DNA from: Herbidospora solisilvae
Lineage (GTDB): Bacteria > Actinomycetota > Actinomycetes > Streptosporangiales > Streptosporangiaceae
Reading direction: 5' to 3'
NCBI RefSeq assembly: GCF_009901565.1
Contig: NZ_WXEW01000009.1
Coordinates: forward strand, 186,001 to 250,000
Length of the DNA stretch: 64,000 nucleotides
Shown here: piece after piece, positions 42,486 through 52,112 of the stretch
Layout: every line of letters starts with the position of its first letter
How positions within the stretch are numbered: position 1 is the stretch's first letter
Notes under the pieces: model-generated
Databases searched by the model: none
The model's input: only the letters and a program-made list of their open reading frames with translations
Told to the model about the DNA's origin: nothing
Translations under genes and position numbers: made by a program

Positions 42486-43300
42486 CCGAACTCCGGACCG
42501 TCACCGTCGACGGCTCCCCCGTCCACGTCATGGAGCACGGCACCGGCCCCGCGGTGCTGATGCTCCACGGCTCCGGACCCGGCACGACCGGATCCGGAGC
42601 CTGGGCGGCGACCGCGCGGGCGCTGCCGTCCTGGCACGTGGTGGCCCCTGACCAGGCCGGATTCGGCCGCACCCCGATCCCGTCCGGCTCCAGGGGCGGG
42701 CTCCGGTTGTGGACGGAGCAGGCTGCGGCCCTGATGGACACGCTCGGCGTCGAGGAGTACGCCGTGGTCGGCCACTCCATGGGCGGCGCCGTGGCGCTGG
42801 CGCTGGCGGCCGCGCGTCCCCGGCAGGTCACCCATGTGGTGGCGGTGTCGACGATGGGCACCCCCGGGGCGGGGCTGTCCCCCGACCTCGACGCGATCTG
42901 GGCCGCCCCCGCCGACCCGCTCGGGGCACGGGACATGCTGAGCCGCCTCGTCCTCGACCAGGCGCTCGTGACCGAGGCCGCCGTCGCCGCCCGTGCGGCC
43001 GCGATGCGAGAGGGGGAGGCCGCCTACGCGTCGTTGTTCCCTCCACCCAGGGCACGCTGGGCCGACGACCTCACCCTGTCGGCGCGGACGCTGGCGGGCA
43101 TCCGCGCGCCCGTGCTGCTCGTCCACGGCGCCCAGGACCGCGTCACCCCGCTCGGGACGGCGGCCCTGCCCCTGCTCGAACACCTGGCGGACGTCCGTCT
43201 GCACGTGCTCGGCCGCTGCGGGCATGTGCCGGCGCTGGAGCACCCGCCCGACTTCCAGCGACTCCTGTCGAGCTTCCTCGACCGGAAACCAGATCACTGA
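42482..43300 (+). CDS. Alpha/beta hydrolase
   Basis: 272 residues from the GTG overlapping the DJ-1 stop. Oxyanion region LHGSGPGTTG, nucleophile GHSMGGAVAL (Ser near 99), acid in HGAQDRVTP, and final His in RCGHVPALEHP. The order and the SGPG motif resemble meta-cleavage product hydrolases and lactonases. It could hydrolyse an ester or lactone feeding the pathway encoded across the promoter region; the substrate is not established. Confidence 0.82.
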   Translation: MTELRTVTVDGSPVHVMEHGTGPAVLMLHGSGPGTTGSGAWAATARALPSWHVVAPDQAGFGRTPIPSGSRGGLRLWTEQAAALMDTLGVEEYAVVGHSMGGAVALALAAARPRQVTHVVAVSTMGTPGAGLSPDLDAIWAAPADPLGARDMLSRLVLDQALVTEAAVAARAAAMREGEAAYASLFPPPRARWADDLTLSARTLAGIRAPVLLVHGAQDRVTPLGTAALPLLEHLADVRLHVLGRCGHVPALEHPPDFQRLLSSFLDRKPDH

Positions 43301-43366
43301 TCGGCAGCCAGGGCCTTCCCGGAGAACCGAGCGCGGTGCGGCGGACCTGGTGTTGATCTTCCCTGT

Positions 43367-44203
43367 TCAGATCTGCCGGCGGAGCCAGTCCAGGCCCTCT
43401 TCGGCGTGGCCGGCGATGGTGAAGTGGCTGGCGTCCGCGCGGAGCCGCAGCTCGGCGGTGGGGCAGTGGGCCGCCAGCCACCTCCCGTGAGAGGCGGGGA
43501 TGATCCGGTCCGCGGCGCCGTGCAGGAGCAGGACGGGGGCGCTGACGGTGCCGGGGTCGCAGCCCCAGGCCTGGGTGTAGGAGACGTCGTCGTCGACCTG
43601 ACCGTAGGGGCCGGCGGCCAGAGCCGGCTCGCTCACCTTCCCCAGCCAGCCCCACGGCCCCTCGAAGAAGGCCAGGTCGGCCGCGGTGAACTGGCAGTCG
43701 TAGTCGAAACCCGACTCCTCCAGCGCCGCCCGCACCTCGCGGCCCGCCCGCGCCGTTCCCAGGGCGGCCACCCCGGACGGGACCATCCCGGCGAACCAGT
43801 CCAGCCCGTCCGCGCCGTACGGGGCGATGCCGGCCAGGCTCACCACCGCCCGGACACGGTCACCCAGGACGGCGGCGCACCCCAGGGCGTACGTCCCGCC
43901 GCCGGAGTACCCCACGACGGCGAACCGCCCGATGCCGAGCGCGTCCGCGACGGCCGCCGCGTCGGCGGCGACCGAGGCGACGGTGCGCCCCGGCGCGACG
44001 TCGGACCGGCCGTAGCCCGGCCGATCGAAGGACACCCAGCGCAACCCCAGCCTTTTGGCCGCGGCGAAGAGCGGCTCGGGAGGGGCCCCCAGGCTGGGGG
44101 TGCCGTGATGCCACAGAACCGGCAGCAGCTCGCTCGCCGCGGGGGCGGTGTCGTACACGTGCAGCGTGCGGCCCTCGGCCACCTCGACGTCCAGCTCGAC
44201 CAT
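43367..44203 (-). CDS. Alpha/beta hydrolase
   Basis: 278 residues. WHHGTPSLG (oxyanion loop), GYSGGGTYALG (nucleophile Ser near 99), LHGAADRIIP (acid) and ASHFTIAGH (His). It belongs to the same superfamily as the previous gene but a different subgroup, with a GxPPEPL-type lid start. Convergent with the previous hydrolase, it is a single-gene unit; the substrate is unknown. Confidence 0.8.
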   Translation of the reverse strand: MVELDVEVAEGRTLHVYDTAPAASELLPVLWHHGTPSLGAPPEPLFAAAKRLGLRWVSFDRPGYGRSDVAPGRTVASVAADAAAVADALGIGRFAVVGYSGGGTYALGCAAVLGDRVRAVVSLAGIAPYGADGLDWFAGMVPSGVAALGTARAGREVRAALEESGFDYDCQFTAADLAFFEGPWGWLGKVSEPALAAGPYGQVDDDVSYTQAWGCDPGTVSAPVLLLHGAADRIIPASHGRWLAAHCPTAELRLRADASHFTIAGHAEEGLDWLRRQI

Positions 44204-44252
44204 GCCGCGATGTTAGCGACCGTGCCGGTAGCGGCCCTGAATGGAGGGTGAG

Positions 44253-44648
44253 ATGCTACACGCTGTGACGTCTGGTTCGAGCGCCGAGTCCGACTTCTAC
44301 TGCCACCAGGCCATTCCGGGCACCACGCCGGTCACAGTGGTGGCGGAAACCGAGGAGGTACTCGCGTTCGAGCACACCAACCCCGCCTATCCGGTGCACG
44401 TCGTGGTGGTCCCGAAGGTGCACGTTCCGTCGCTGGTCGACCTTGGAGACGGGGGCGAAAAACTGCTCGGCAAGGTTATGGCGGTGGTCCAGCAGGTCGC
44501 TGCGCAGATGGAGGAGGAGCACGGCGCGGCATGTGTCACCACGAACGTCGGGCTCTACCAGGAATCCCGGCACCTGCATTTCCACGTGTACCACCGCGGT
44601 GAGTCGGAGGCGCAGATCCTCGCGACCTACAGCCACCACGACAGCTGA
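44253..44648 (+). CDS. HIT family protein
   Basis: 131 residues from the ATG at 44253, chosen over the ATG at 44241 because GGAGGG then lies at ribosome-site distance. The HIT triad reads HLHFHVYH (about 107-114), with EHTNPAYPVHVVVVPK earlier. HIT proteins are nucleotide hydrolases or transferases (Hint/Fhit-like). It is divergent from the hydrolase. Confidence 0.8.
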   Translation: MLHAVTSGSSAESDFYCHQAIPGTTPVTVVAETEEVLAFEHTNPAYPVHVVVVPKVHVPSLVDLGDGGEKLLGKVMAVVQQVAAQMEEEHGAACVTTNVGLYQESRHLHFHVYHRGESEAQILATYSHHDS

Positions 44649-44897
44649 GTCACCGCATTCGCCTCAGGCAACGACCGGAATGCCTGCGGGCACCTGTGGG
44701 GATAGAAAATGATCACCGCAGGGGATGCCCTGGTCCTCGCGGCTTCGTATGCGGTCTCGGCAGCGGCATTCCCGTCCAGCATCACCACACGGTCGTCCAC
44801 AGCGCCGATGATCGCGGTGACGCCCGTCGGCTGTCTGACCCCGGCACCAGGTGAGGCTGATCAGTTGCCGCTGGTAGAGGGCCTGTACGTCGTTCAT
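44627..44897 (-). pseudogene. Small unrecognised gene, apparently frameshifted
   Basis: From ATG 44897, preceded by GGGAGAGG, the frame reads MNDVQALYQRQLISLTWCRG. The better protein sequence then continues in another frame as TAIIGAVDDRVVMLDGNAAA and ETAYEAARTRASPAVIIF. It starts 17 bp after the stop of the DUF6348-like gene on the same strand, so the two may form an operon. The lesion and the unclear 3' end make this tentative. Confidence 0.35.
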
Positions 44898-44913
44898 CGG
44901 CCTCTCCCGCGAT

Positions 44914-45618
44914 TCACGCGTCGGCGCGGTGCACGAGCAGCATGAACGTACGGGCGAAGGACATCCCGTCGGCCGGCCGGGGCCAGCCGAGACCGGCCAG
45001 CACCCGCGAGGCCGCCTCGTGGCGGACGCCGTCGACGCGGACCTCGGCGGTCTCGAAAAGACCGTCGGCGTCGTGGCCACCTCCGAAGATCGCCTTGATG
45101 CCGATCAGGTGGTCGCGTTCGAACCCGTCGTTCAGTACGGGCGCCAGCCTGGGCAGGAGCACGTTGTCCGCGGCCCAGGTCTGCCCGGCCATGTGATCCG
45201 CCCCGGAGCCCCAGCCGACGATGCCGCCGTGGATGGTGTGCCATCCCGGAAACCCCTCGGGATCGTCGGGGGGAAAGTGGGCGGCGAGGGTGCCGTTCTG
45301 CCTGAGCAGTTCGAGCACGGCGCTGCCAGTGGTGTCGAGCCACATTCGGATGGCGCGGTTCACGGCCTCCTCCGCGGTGGCCCCGTACCCCGCGACGCAG
45401 TCGGCGACCGTGGTGCTCTCCGGCCGGTCGACGTTGAGCACGAAGTCGAGGTCGAGGTGCCCCGGATGATCCGTGTGCCCCACCTGGAGCACGACGCCAA
45501 TGGTGCCAGGGCCTTTGGCCATCCTCCCCTGGACCTGCCAGGGGTCTCCCGTGACGTCTGACAGGTGGCGGACCACCATGTCCAGCACGACATCATCGGG
45601 CAGGCGCGCACCGTCCAT
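44914..45618 (-). CDS. DUF6348-like protein
   Basis: 234 residues. An N-terminal domain (VVLDMVVRHLSDVTGDPWQV; DLDFVLNVDRPESTTVADCV) and a C-terminal part with HTIHGGIVGWGSGADHMAGQ and HLIGIKAIFGGGHDADGLFE. It is cytosolic, with no catalytic motif known to me. I associate this pattern with DUF6348, whose role is unknown; a profile search would confirm it. Confidence 0.6.
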   Translation of the reverse strand: MDGARLPDDVVLDMVVRHLSDVTGDPWQVQGRMAKGPGTIGVVLQVGHTDHPGHLDLDFVLNVDRPESTTVADCVAGYGATAEEAVNRAIRMWLDTTGSAVLELLRQNGTLAAHFPPDDPEGFPGWHTIHGGIVGWGSGADHMAGQTWAADNVLLPRLAPVLNDGFERDHLIGIKAIFGGGHDADGLFETAEVRVDGVRHEAASRVLAGLGWPRPADGMSFARTFMLLVHRADA

Positions 45619-45780
45619 CGGGCTCTCCGCTCACATCTCGCCATGATCATTCGAGCAGACAGTAGCGGAACAGAACCCCAGAATTCGGTTGGCGATGTCG
45701 CGAACGGTCACAACTCTGGTGATCTTCCAAGGCCGTGGGGCGCCGTCAGCGTGAGGCCGAGCCGCACGAAGGAGACGGGA

Positions 45781-46094
45781 TGCCCCAGAACCGCGATCTC
45801 GCCCCCGAGGTGATGTCCGCATACTCCGACATGGTGGATGACCCGGGCCACACCGAAGACTTCGGCCTGGCCCGGGGTCTGATCGTCAGCCGGGGGCGTC
45901 GCTCTGCCCGGTGCGCGTCAGCAGCAGGCCGACGGCGGTGGCGGCCGCGGCGCAGCCGATGGCGATCGTCCATCCCTTGGGGCCGAGCGGGCGGCAGCCG
46001 AACAGGTTGCTCACGCCCGGGATGGAGACGATCAGCCCGAGGGCGGCCAGCGAGACGGCGGCCGCCGCCAGGACGGTGCGGTCGCCGCGGCTGA
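45781..46094 (+). CDS. Short ORF with good ribosome site, 3' end doubtful
   Basis: AAGGAG precedes the ATG at 45781, and the first ~37 codons look coding (MPQNRDLAPEVMSAYSDMVD; HTEDFGLARGLIVSRG). After about 45890 the frame runs antisense through the P-type ATPase gene and becomes Arg-rich. It is probably a small gene truncated when the ATPase region was joined. Confidence 0.35.
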
Positions 46095-49000
46095 CCGCCA
46101 TCGTCTGCATCAGCTGGGCCGACACCAGCGCCACGAGGGCGACGGTGCTGATGTTCCACCGTGGGCCGGTCATGCCGTCGATCAGCGCGGCGGCGGTGGC
46201 GGCCGCGGCGGTGACGCCCGCGCGGAGCATGATGTCGCGGCCCAGCAGCTTGCCCAGGGACGCCTCGGGACCCTCGGCGAGCAGCTGCTCGGGCGTGGTT
46301 CCGGCCGGGGGCCGGACCGCCACCGCCATCGCGGGCAACATGTCGGTGAGCAGGTTGACCAGCAGCAACTGGCGGGCGTTGAGGGCGGCCGCGCCGCCCA
46401 GGGTGCCGGCGGCGCCGACGGTGTAGGCGACCTCGCCGAGGTTCCCGCCGAGCAGGATGGCCAGGGCGTCGCGTACCGAGGTCCACATGGCGCGGCCTTC
46501 GGCGATCGCGTCGGTGATGGTCTCGATCCGGTCGTCGGTGACCACCACGTCGGCCGCGCCGCGGGCGGCCGGGGTCGCCTCGGCGCCGAGTGCGATGCCC
46601 ACGTCGGCGAGGCGGATTGCCGGGGCGTCGTTGGCGCCGTCGCCGGTGACCGCCACCACCCGGCCGCTGTCGCGGAACGCCTTGACGATGCGCACCTTGT
46701 GGGCGGGGGTGACCCGGGCGAACACCGCGACCTTCGGCAGCGCCTCCGCCAGTGCCTGGTCGTCCATGGCGTCGAGTTCGGCGCCGGTGACGATCTGCCC
46801 GGAGTTGAGGATGTCGAGTTCGGCCGCGATCGCCTCGGCGGTGGTGGGATGGTCGCCGGTGATGATGACGGGCCGGACCCCGGCCTGCTGCAGGCGGGTC
46901 ACCCCCAGGGCGGCGGTCGCCCGGACCGGATCGGCCAGGGCGAGCACTCCGAGCAGGGTCAGCCCGTCGATGCGCGACTCGTCCAGGTCGCGGCGGTCGG
47001 AGGCGGGCCGCTCGGCGACCGCGAGCACCCGGTAGCCCTTGCGTGCCAGCCGGTCCACCTTCTGGTAGACCTCCGCACGCGTCTTGTCGTCGAGCGGCAT
47101 CTCGGTGCCGTCGATCAGCCGGCGTGCACACCGCTCCAGCACGATCTCCGGTGCGCCCTTCACACTCAGCAGCTGCCCGTCGGGCACCCGGCCGAGGGCG
47201 GCGTGGTAGCCGCGTCCGGGCTCGAACGGCATCTCGTCGACCAGCTGCCAGGCGCCGTTGCCGGCGGCGGTGCCGACGCCCGCGCGCGCCGCGCCGTCCA
47301 CCACCGCCCGGTCGGTCGGGTGCGGCAGCACGTCACCGGCCGTCGGGCAGGCGCGGACGGCGGTGACCAGCACGCGGCGCAGCTCCGGGGTGAGCCGGGT
47401 GATCGACGCGTCGGCCCGCCCGTCGCTGACCCGGCGCAGCCGGATGCGTCCCTCGGTGAGGGTGCCGGTCTTGTCGAAGCACAAGACGTCCACCCGGCCC
47501 AGCGTCTCGATCGTGCCGGGGTTGCGCACGAGCACCCCGCGTGTGGACAGGCGTTTCGCGGACGCCAGCTCGGCCGCCGTGGCGACGAACGGCAGCCCTT
47601 CGGGTACGGCGGCCACCGCCAGGCTCACCGCCTTCCCCAGCGACGCCCCGACCGGACGACCACGCAGCAGGTCCAGCAGGATCAGCAGGCCTCCGGCGCC
47701 GACCGACAACGGCAGGATGACGCGGGTGAGCTCGCGCAGCCGGGCTTCCACGCCCCCGGCCGGCGGGCCGTCCGCGGCCGTCCGGGCGCTGCGTCCGGCC
47801 TCGGTCGCCGCCCCGGTGGCCACGACCACGCCGGCCCCGGATCCGGCCGCGACGACCGTCCCCTGATAGACCATGGAATGGCGGTCGGCCACGGCTTCGG
47901 CGGCCACCGGCTGGGCGGTCTTGGGCACCGGCAGCGACTCGCCGGTGAGGGAGGACTCGTCGACCTCCAGGTTGTCGGCCTCGATCAGCCGGCAGTCGGC
48001 CGGCACGGCGTCGCCCGACGCCAGCTCGATCACATCGCCGGGGACCAGCTGGTCCGCGGCCGTCTCCTGTACGTGGCCCGCGCGGCGTAGCCGTGCCTGT
48101 ATGGCGGTGGTGGTCAGCAGATCGTGTAGCGCGCGGTCGGCGCCCTGCCGCTGCACACCGCCGATCAGCGCGTTCATCCCGAGCACGCCGCCGATGAGCC
48201 CGGCGTCGGCCACCGAGCCCACCAGGGCCGAGACGGCCGCCCCGGCGGCCAGGATCGGAGTGAGCGGATTGGCCAGTTCCTCGACGAACATCCTCAACAG
48301 CCGTGGCGGACCGTCGGCGGATGGGGCGACGACTCGCCGGCGTTCGGCCTCGCCGTCGGACAGCCCGGCGGGGGTCGTGGTCAACCGGTTGAGCACGGCC
48401 CGTACGGGCATGGCGTGCCAGGCGGTGGTGTCATGCGGGATCGGCGCGGGACGGCGGAGCACCGACCGGGCCGTCCAGACGCCCGCCCCGGCGGCGATCG
48501 CCGCCGCCAGGTTGACCGCCACGAAGGCGGTGCGCACACCGCGGGGCGCCGCCACGGCCAGCACCGCCGCGCACGACGAACCGGCGAACGCGAGCTGCGC
48601 ACTGCGCCTGCTGTTCCGCCGTGCCGCGCCGATCGCGCCGAGCAGCAGCACCGCCCTGGACAGGTCGCAGCTCACGTCGGCGGTCCACCGCTTGCGCTCC
48701 GCTGAGCCGATGCCGACGCCGAGATCCGCGGCGGCCAGCGCCGCTCTGCCGGAGGCGGACGCGACCGCCACGCCATGCCCCTGGGCCTGTAGCGCGCGCA
48801 CCTCCGCGGCGAGCCGCCTGCCGCCGGCGACGGTGCCGGTCACGCCGAGGCGATCCCTCACGTCCGGGGGCCCGCCGGCCAGCAGGACGGTCCCCGCCGA
48901 TTCGGCCGCCTCGATCAGCGGCCTGGCCAGGGGATGCAGCTCGGCGATCATGGTCACCTGGGCGACGGCGCGCCCGTCCCGGGTGACCGTGAGCGGACCG

Positions 49001-50211
49001 TCGCCGGTGCGGCTCGGCTCGACGGCCCAGGCCGCCTGCTCGCGCCGTCGCCATGGATCGGCCGGATCGACCAGTTCGTGGACGATCGCGTGCGCCTCCG
49101 CGGGATCCTCGTTCGAGCCGGCCTCGCCGGTCACGTCGACGTGGTGGATCGTCCAGCGCCCGGTCAGCAGCGCGTCGGCGTCGATGACCACGGTGTCGAT
49201 CCGGTCCATGCGGCGCAGCGCCCGCGGGTCGAACACCAGCACGTCCGAGGCGGCCAGGCCCCGTCCGAGTTCGGCGCCGAAGGCCTCCCGGCCCAGCCGC
49301 GCGGCCTTCGGCGCGGCCGCCGCCAGGAAGGCCTGATCACGCTCCGGAGTGCGGGCCAGGATTGCGGTCAGCCCGTACGCCCCCACCGCGCCCGGAATGG
49401 CAAGGTCGCAGTAGTGCTCGATCGGCCCCCGCGGAAGCTGCGCCGGCCGGCTGAGCCGCTCGAACGGCGCGGACCGGTGCGTGGACGTGCCGGCGGCAGC
49501 CCTGGCCCAGGCGTGGTTGTGGGCACGGGACTCGGCCAGCAGCAAACCGGCGTAGACGGTGTCGATGAGCTGACCCAGCGGGCGGAACGACAGCGCGTTG
49601 GCGATCGTGCTCGAAATCCCGAAGAGGGCGTCGGTGGCGGGCTGCCCGAGCCGATGCTCCACCACGCTCCGCAGCCACGGGTAGGAATCGGCCAGGGTGA
49701 CCAGCATCGGTACGGCCGGGGGCAGCCCGCGTGCTCCCGCCAGCCGGCCGGCCGCCGACACCCCCAGCCCGGCCAGCCGTACCCCGAATCCGAGCAGCAC
49801 CGCCGGAACGTCCGGCAGCGTCACCGCGCTGGCGTACGGCGCGCCGTCCAGACCGTGCTTGCGCTCCACCGCCTCGATCAGCTCGACCAGGGTGTCTTCG
49901 TCGAGTGCCTCACCCGCGATGAACACGTAGCCCAGAGCCCGGTTGACCTCGGTCCGCGTCACCCCGTCGGTGGCCATGAGGTCGTGTTCGAGGGCCTCGG
50001 CCGCGGCATCCATGCCGGACAGGTGCAGTCCCCGTACTTCGACGCACAGGCCGTTCGCTCCGGCCTGCCAGCTGCGCCGTCTGCGCAGCCAAGTGCGGGC
50101 GAGCCGGGATTCCACCCTCGCCTCAGCCTTCTTCGCTTCGTCCCGGACCAGTTCGGGAACCGGCAAGCAGCTCAGCATTCCGGTGGCAAAAGCCAGCATC
50201 CGCCCGTACAT
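45886..50211 (-). CDS. ctpI: CtpI-like cation-translocating P-type ATPase
   Basis: 1441 residues. An N-terminal region has two HMA-like ferredoxin folds without CxxC (around 50-125) and several weak membrane helices. The ATPase part follows: TGES near 755 (actuator), AVPEGLP near 870, phosphorylation motif DKTGTLT near 910, hinge GDGANDAP near 1190, and a C-terminal helix bundle. The long N-terminal extension is the mark of the mycobacterial CtpI group, whose ion is not known. The small hydrophobic peptide gene upstream and the His/Met-rich protein further upstream may belong functionally. Confidence 0.82.
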   Translation of the reverse strand: MYGRMLAFATGMLSCLPVPELVRDEAKKAEARVESRLARTWLRRRRSWQAGANGLCVEVRGLHLSGMDAAAEALEHDLMATDGVTRTEVNRALGYVFIAGEALDEDTLVELIEAVERKHGLDGAPYASAVTLPDVPAVLLGFGVRLAGLGVSAAGRLAGARGLPPAVPMLVTLADSYPWLRSVVEHRLGQPATDALFGISSTIANALSFRPLGQLIDTVYAGLLLAESRAHNHAWARAAAGTSTHRSAPFERLSRPAQLPRGPIEHYCDLAIPGAVGAYGLTAILARTPERDQAFLAAAAPKAARLGREAFGAELGRGLAASDVLVFDPRALRRMDRIDTVVIDADALLTGRWTIHHVDVTGEAGSNEDPAEAHAIVHELVDPADPWRRREQAAWAVEPSRTGDGPLTVTRDGRAVAQVTMIAELHPLARPLIEAAESAGTVLLAGGPPDVRDRLGVTGTVAGGRRLAAEVRALQAQGHGVAVASASGRAALAAADLGVGIGSAERKRWTADVSCDLSRAVLLLGAIGAARRNSRRSAQLAFAGSSCAAVLAVAAPRGVRTAFVAVNLAAAIAAGAGVWTARSVLRRPAPIPHDTTAWHAMPVRAVLNRLTTTPAGLSDGEAERRRVVAPSADGPPRLLRMFVEELANPLTPILAAGAAVSALVGSVADAGLIGGVLGMNALIGGVQRQGADRALHDLLTTTAIQARLRRAGHVQETAADQLVPGDVIELASGDAVPADCRLIEADNLEVDESSLTGESLPVPKTAQPVAAEAVADRHSMVYQGTVVAAGSGAGVVVATGAATEAGRSARTAADGPPAGGVEARLRELTRVILPLSVGAGGLLILLDLLRGRPVGASLGKAVSLAVAAVPEGLPFVATAAELASAKRLSTRGVLVRNPGTIETLGRVDVLCFDKTGTLTEGRIRLRRVSDGRADASITRLTPELRRVLVTAVRACPTAGDVLPHPTDRAVVDGAARAGVGTAAGNGAWQLVDEMPFEPGRGYHAALGRVPDGQLLSVKGAPEIVLERCARRLIDGTEMPLDDKTRAEVYQKVDRLARKGYRVLAVAERPASDRRDLDESRIDGLTLLGVLALADPVRATAALGVTRLQQAGVRPVIITGDHPTTAEAIAAELDILNSGQIVTGAELDAMDDQALAEALPKVAVFARVTPAHKVRIVKAFRDSGRVVAVTGDGANDAPAIRLADVGIALGAEATPAARGAADVVVTDDRIETITDAIAEGRAMWTSVRDALAILLGGNLGEVAYTVGAAGTLGGAAALNARQLLLVNLLTDMLPAMAVAVRPPAGTTPEQLLAEGPEASLGKLLGRDIMLRAGVTAAAATAAALIDGMTGPRWNISTVALVALVSAQLMQTMAVSRGDRTVLAAAAVSLAALGLIVSIPGVSNLFGCRPLGPKGWTIAIGCAAAATAVGLLLTRTGQSDAPG

Positions 50212-50469
50212 GCTGCGATCCCCCCAAGGCGCCAGTACCTTCGTACGGGGGGAGAATTCAGGCTCTGATGCTAGGGCATACGAGGCGCTCTACCCGGCGA
50301 ATCATCCGCAGTTAGCACAATCATGACCATGCCCTTGAAGTGGACATCATGTCCGGGCGAGGACCGGCAGGAATCGTGCGGGGATACTTCCGGCCCGCCC
50401 GTCTGCGGCCGGTCAGCCGGTCGAACGGTCGGAGTTGCCGGGAGTCGGCCGACGGCGGGCGGGGCGGCC

Positions 50470-50607
50470 TCAGGCGGTCGCGAATCCGCGCTGCGTGGCG
50501 AACCGCCGTGCGACGGACTGGATCACAACCTGGACCAGGTGGGCGACGAGCGCCTCGAGCGCGATAACCGCCGCCTTGGCGAGCAACGAACCAAAGAAAC
50601 CGGACAT
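50470..50607 (-). CDS. 45-residue hydrophobic peptide upstream of the P-type ATPase
   Basis: MSGFFGSLLAKAAVIALEAL, then VAHLVQVVIQSVARRFATQR and GFATA. An ATG at 50607 has GGAGG nine bases upstream. A single amphipathic or membrane helix is followed by a basic tail. It lies 258 bp upstream of the CtpI-like gene on the same strand. Size and context fit a regulatory membrane peptide of a pump; this is inference. Confidence 0.55.
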   Translation of the reverse strand: MSGFFGSLLAKAAVIALEALVAHLVQVVIQSVARRFATQRGFATA

Positions 50608-51129
50608 TAGATACCTCCAGGGGCAAAACTTACTACAGTCCACCTTTAAGGACATAGGCATCACGCTTCTGTCCGTTCGATGAACTTCCGGTGACCTCTT
50701 GGTCAGCTGGCTGGCTCTCGAGCAGAAGGGTCGCCTGACGGCCTGGAGTTTAGGCGTCCCAGGCGAGTGCCCAATCCGCTTGGCGGCCCGAGACGCCACT
50801 GTCGGCGACCGGGTTGACCAGGCCTCCTGGAGCCCGACGTGCGGACGATCTCCCCGATGTCGCCGCCGAACAGGGGGCCCGGCGCATCGCCTCCCACCTT
50901 GCTCGACGGTTCGAGGCCTGCCGGGCGGTCCAGGTCATCGGAACCCGACATTTCGGCATATACGACCTCAAGAGTCAACGTCGCATGCTTCCCTCCGGCC
51001 CAGGCGGGAACGACGCGGAGTTGAGGTTTCCGAACGCCACATGCCGGGACGCCGTAGGCGGGGTCACGTGGCGATCCTCGCAGCGGTTAGTCGTGAGGCG
51101 ACGGTGAATCGAGGGGGAAAGAGGGGGCT
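50608..51129. other. Divergent intergenic region
   Basis: 520 bp between the 45-aa peptide gene and the 142-aa protein gene. Frames open on both strands are Pro/Arg/Ser-rich and not supported. It must hold the two divergent promoters. Confidence 0.35.
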
Positions 51130-51558
51130 ATGACTGTCACCGAAACCAAGAACCGGCCCATGAAGGGCACTGCCGAGAAGACCTCGGTGGCAGAGGAGGA
51201 GCACGACGACATGCTCACGCTCAACCTGCCGATGGTCAGCCTTCAGGTGCACCAGCCGCACATGCATCTTCCGCACATGGACAAGGGGCAGGCAGGCCAC
51301 GCCATGCGGCGGGCCGCGAAGTCGACGTCGGCGCAGCAGGTCGTCTACTACGGCGGCCTGGGCGCGCTCGCCGCCGTCGGTGTCATCGAATGGCCGATCG
51401 CGGCCGCGATCGGGGTTGGCACGCTGATCGCGGCACGGGCCAAGGGCGCCGCCAAGCCGGACAGGTCGGCCGCGAAGCAGGCACCGCCGGCAAGGGCGCG
51501 GACACCGCAGGCCGCCGAGCCGAAGGAAGCCCCGAGGCGCACCCGCAGACAGGCCTGA
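51130..51558 (+). CDS. Hypothetical protein with His/Met-rich segment and membrane hairpin
   Basis: 142 residues; a GAGGGGG run precedes the ATG. The acidic N-terminus is followed by SLQVHQPHMHLPHMDKG (about 36-52), dense in His and Met and suited to metal binding. A hydrophobic hairpin (VVYYGGLGALAAVGVIEW; PIAAAIGVGTLIAAR) and a Lys/Arg/Pro/Ala-rich tail follow. It is the divergent neighbour of the P-type ATPase locus. A metal-handling partner role is inferred. Confidence 0.6.
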   Translation: MTVTETKNRPMKGTAEKTSVAEEEHDDMLTLNLPMVSLQVHQPHMHLPHMDKGQAGHAMRRAAKSTSAQQVVYYGGLGALAAVGVIEWPIAAAIGVGTLIAARAKGAAKPDRSAAKQAPPARARTPQAAEPKEAPRRTRRQA

Positions 51559-51653
51559 CGAGAGGCCGGCGAAACGATCAGGCCGCCTCCGCGCGGCCTG
51601 ATCGCGCTGTTCATGGCGCCGGCCCCAACGCCACGCATCTACAAGGACACGTC

Positions 51654-52112
51654 CTAGCGTGGGTCGCGGCCGGCCGCGATGATCATCTGTGCCCGGCGCA
51701 GCACATCGATCTGAGCGCGGTTGTAGAGGGCTTCGAGAGCATGGCCCACGGCGGCCTTGGCCGCTCGGACCTGCCGCGGCGCGGAGGCCTTGAGTTCCAA
51801 CGTGACCGGATGATCGGCGCGCGCGTCGTCCATGAACGGTGCGAGCTGCTCGGCGAGGGCCTGCCGCGTGGTGTCGTCGGCGTCTTCGGGGAGGTCGCGG
51901 AACTCCTCGTCGAGTGCGACGTTGGGGCGTGCCTCGAGGGTCCGCCGTACGGCGTCCATCGACTCGTCCGAGAACAGTTGGGCGTAGATCATGAGAAGTG
52001 CGCGGTCGTTGCCGCGCAGGTCCTCCGCGACTGCGCTGAACCCGGTCGGCACGTCCGCTGCCGCGCCCGGCTCGGACAGCGTGGCCAGCACCCGCCGGAT
52101 GTTCTGGAGCCA
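51654..52112 (-). pseudogene. MerR-type regulator C-terminal fragment
   Basis: The frame reads LQNIRRVLATLSEPG, then LLMIYAQLFSDESMDAVRRT and APRQVRAAKAAVGHALEALY up to the stop at 51654. It looks like the helical effector region of a MerR/TipA-like regulator; the DNA-binding half is missing. Upstream it is replaced, in another frame, by a CPBP protease. Confidence 0.4.

Noticed and set aside
45746-50268. Several long frames antisense or out of frame to the P-type ATPase gene
   Set aside because: The ATPase frame has all expected motifs; the others are Arg/Gly/Pro-rich shadows.
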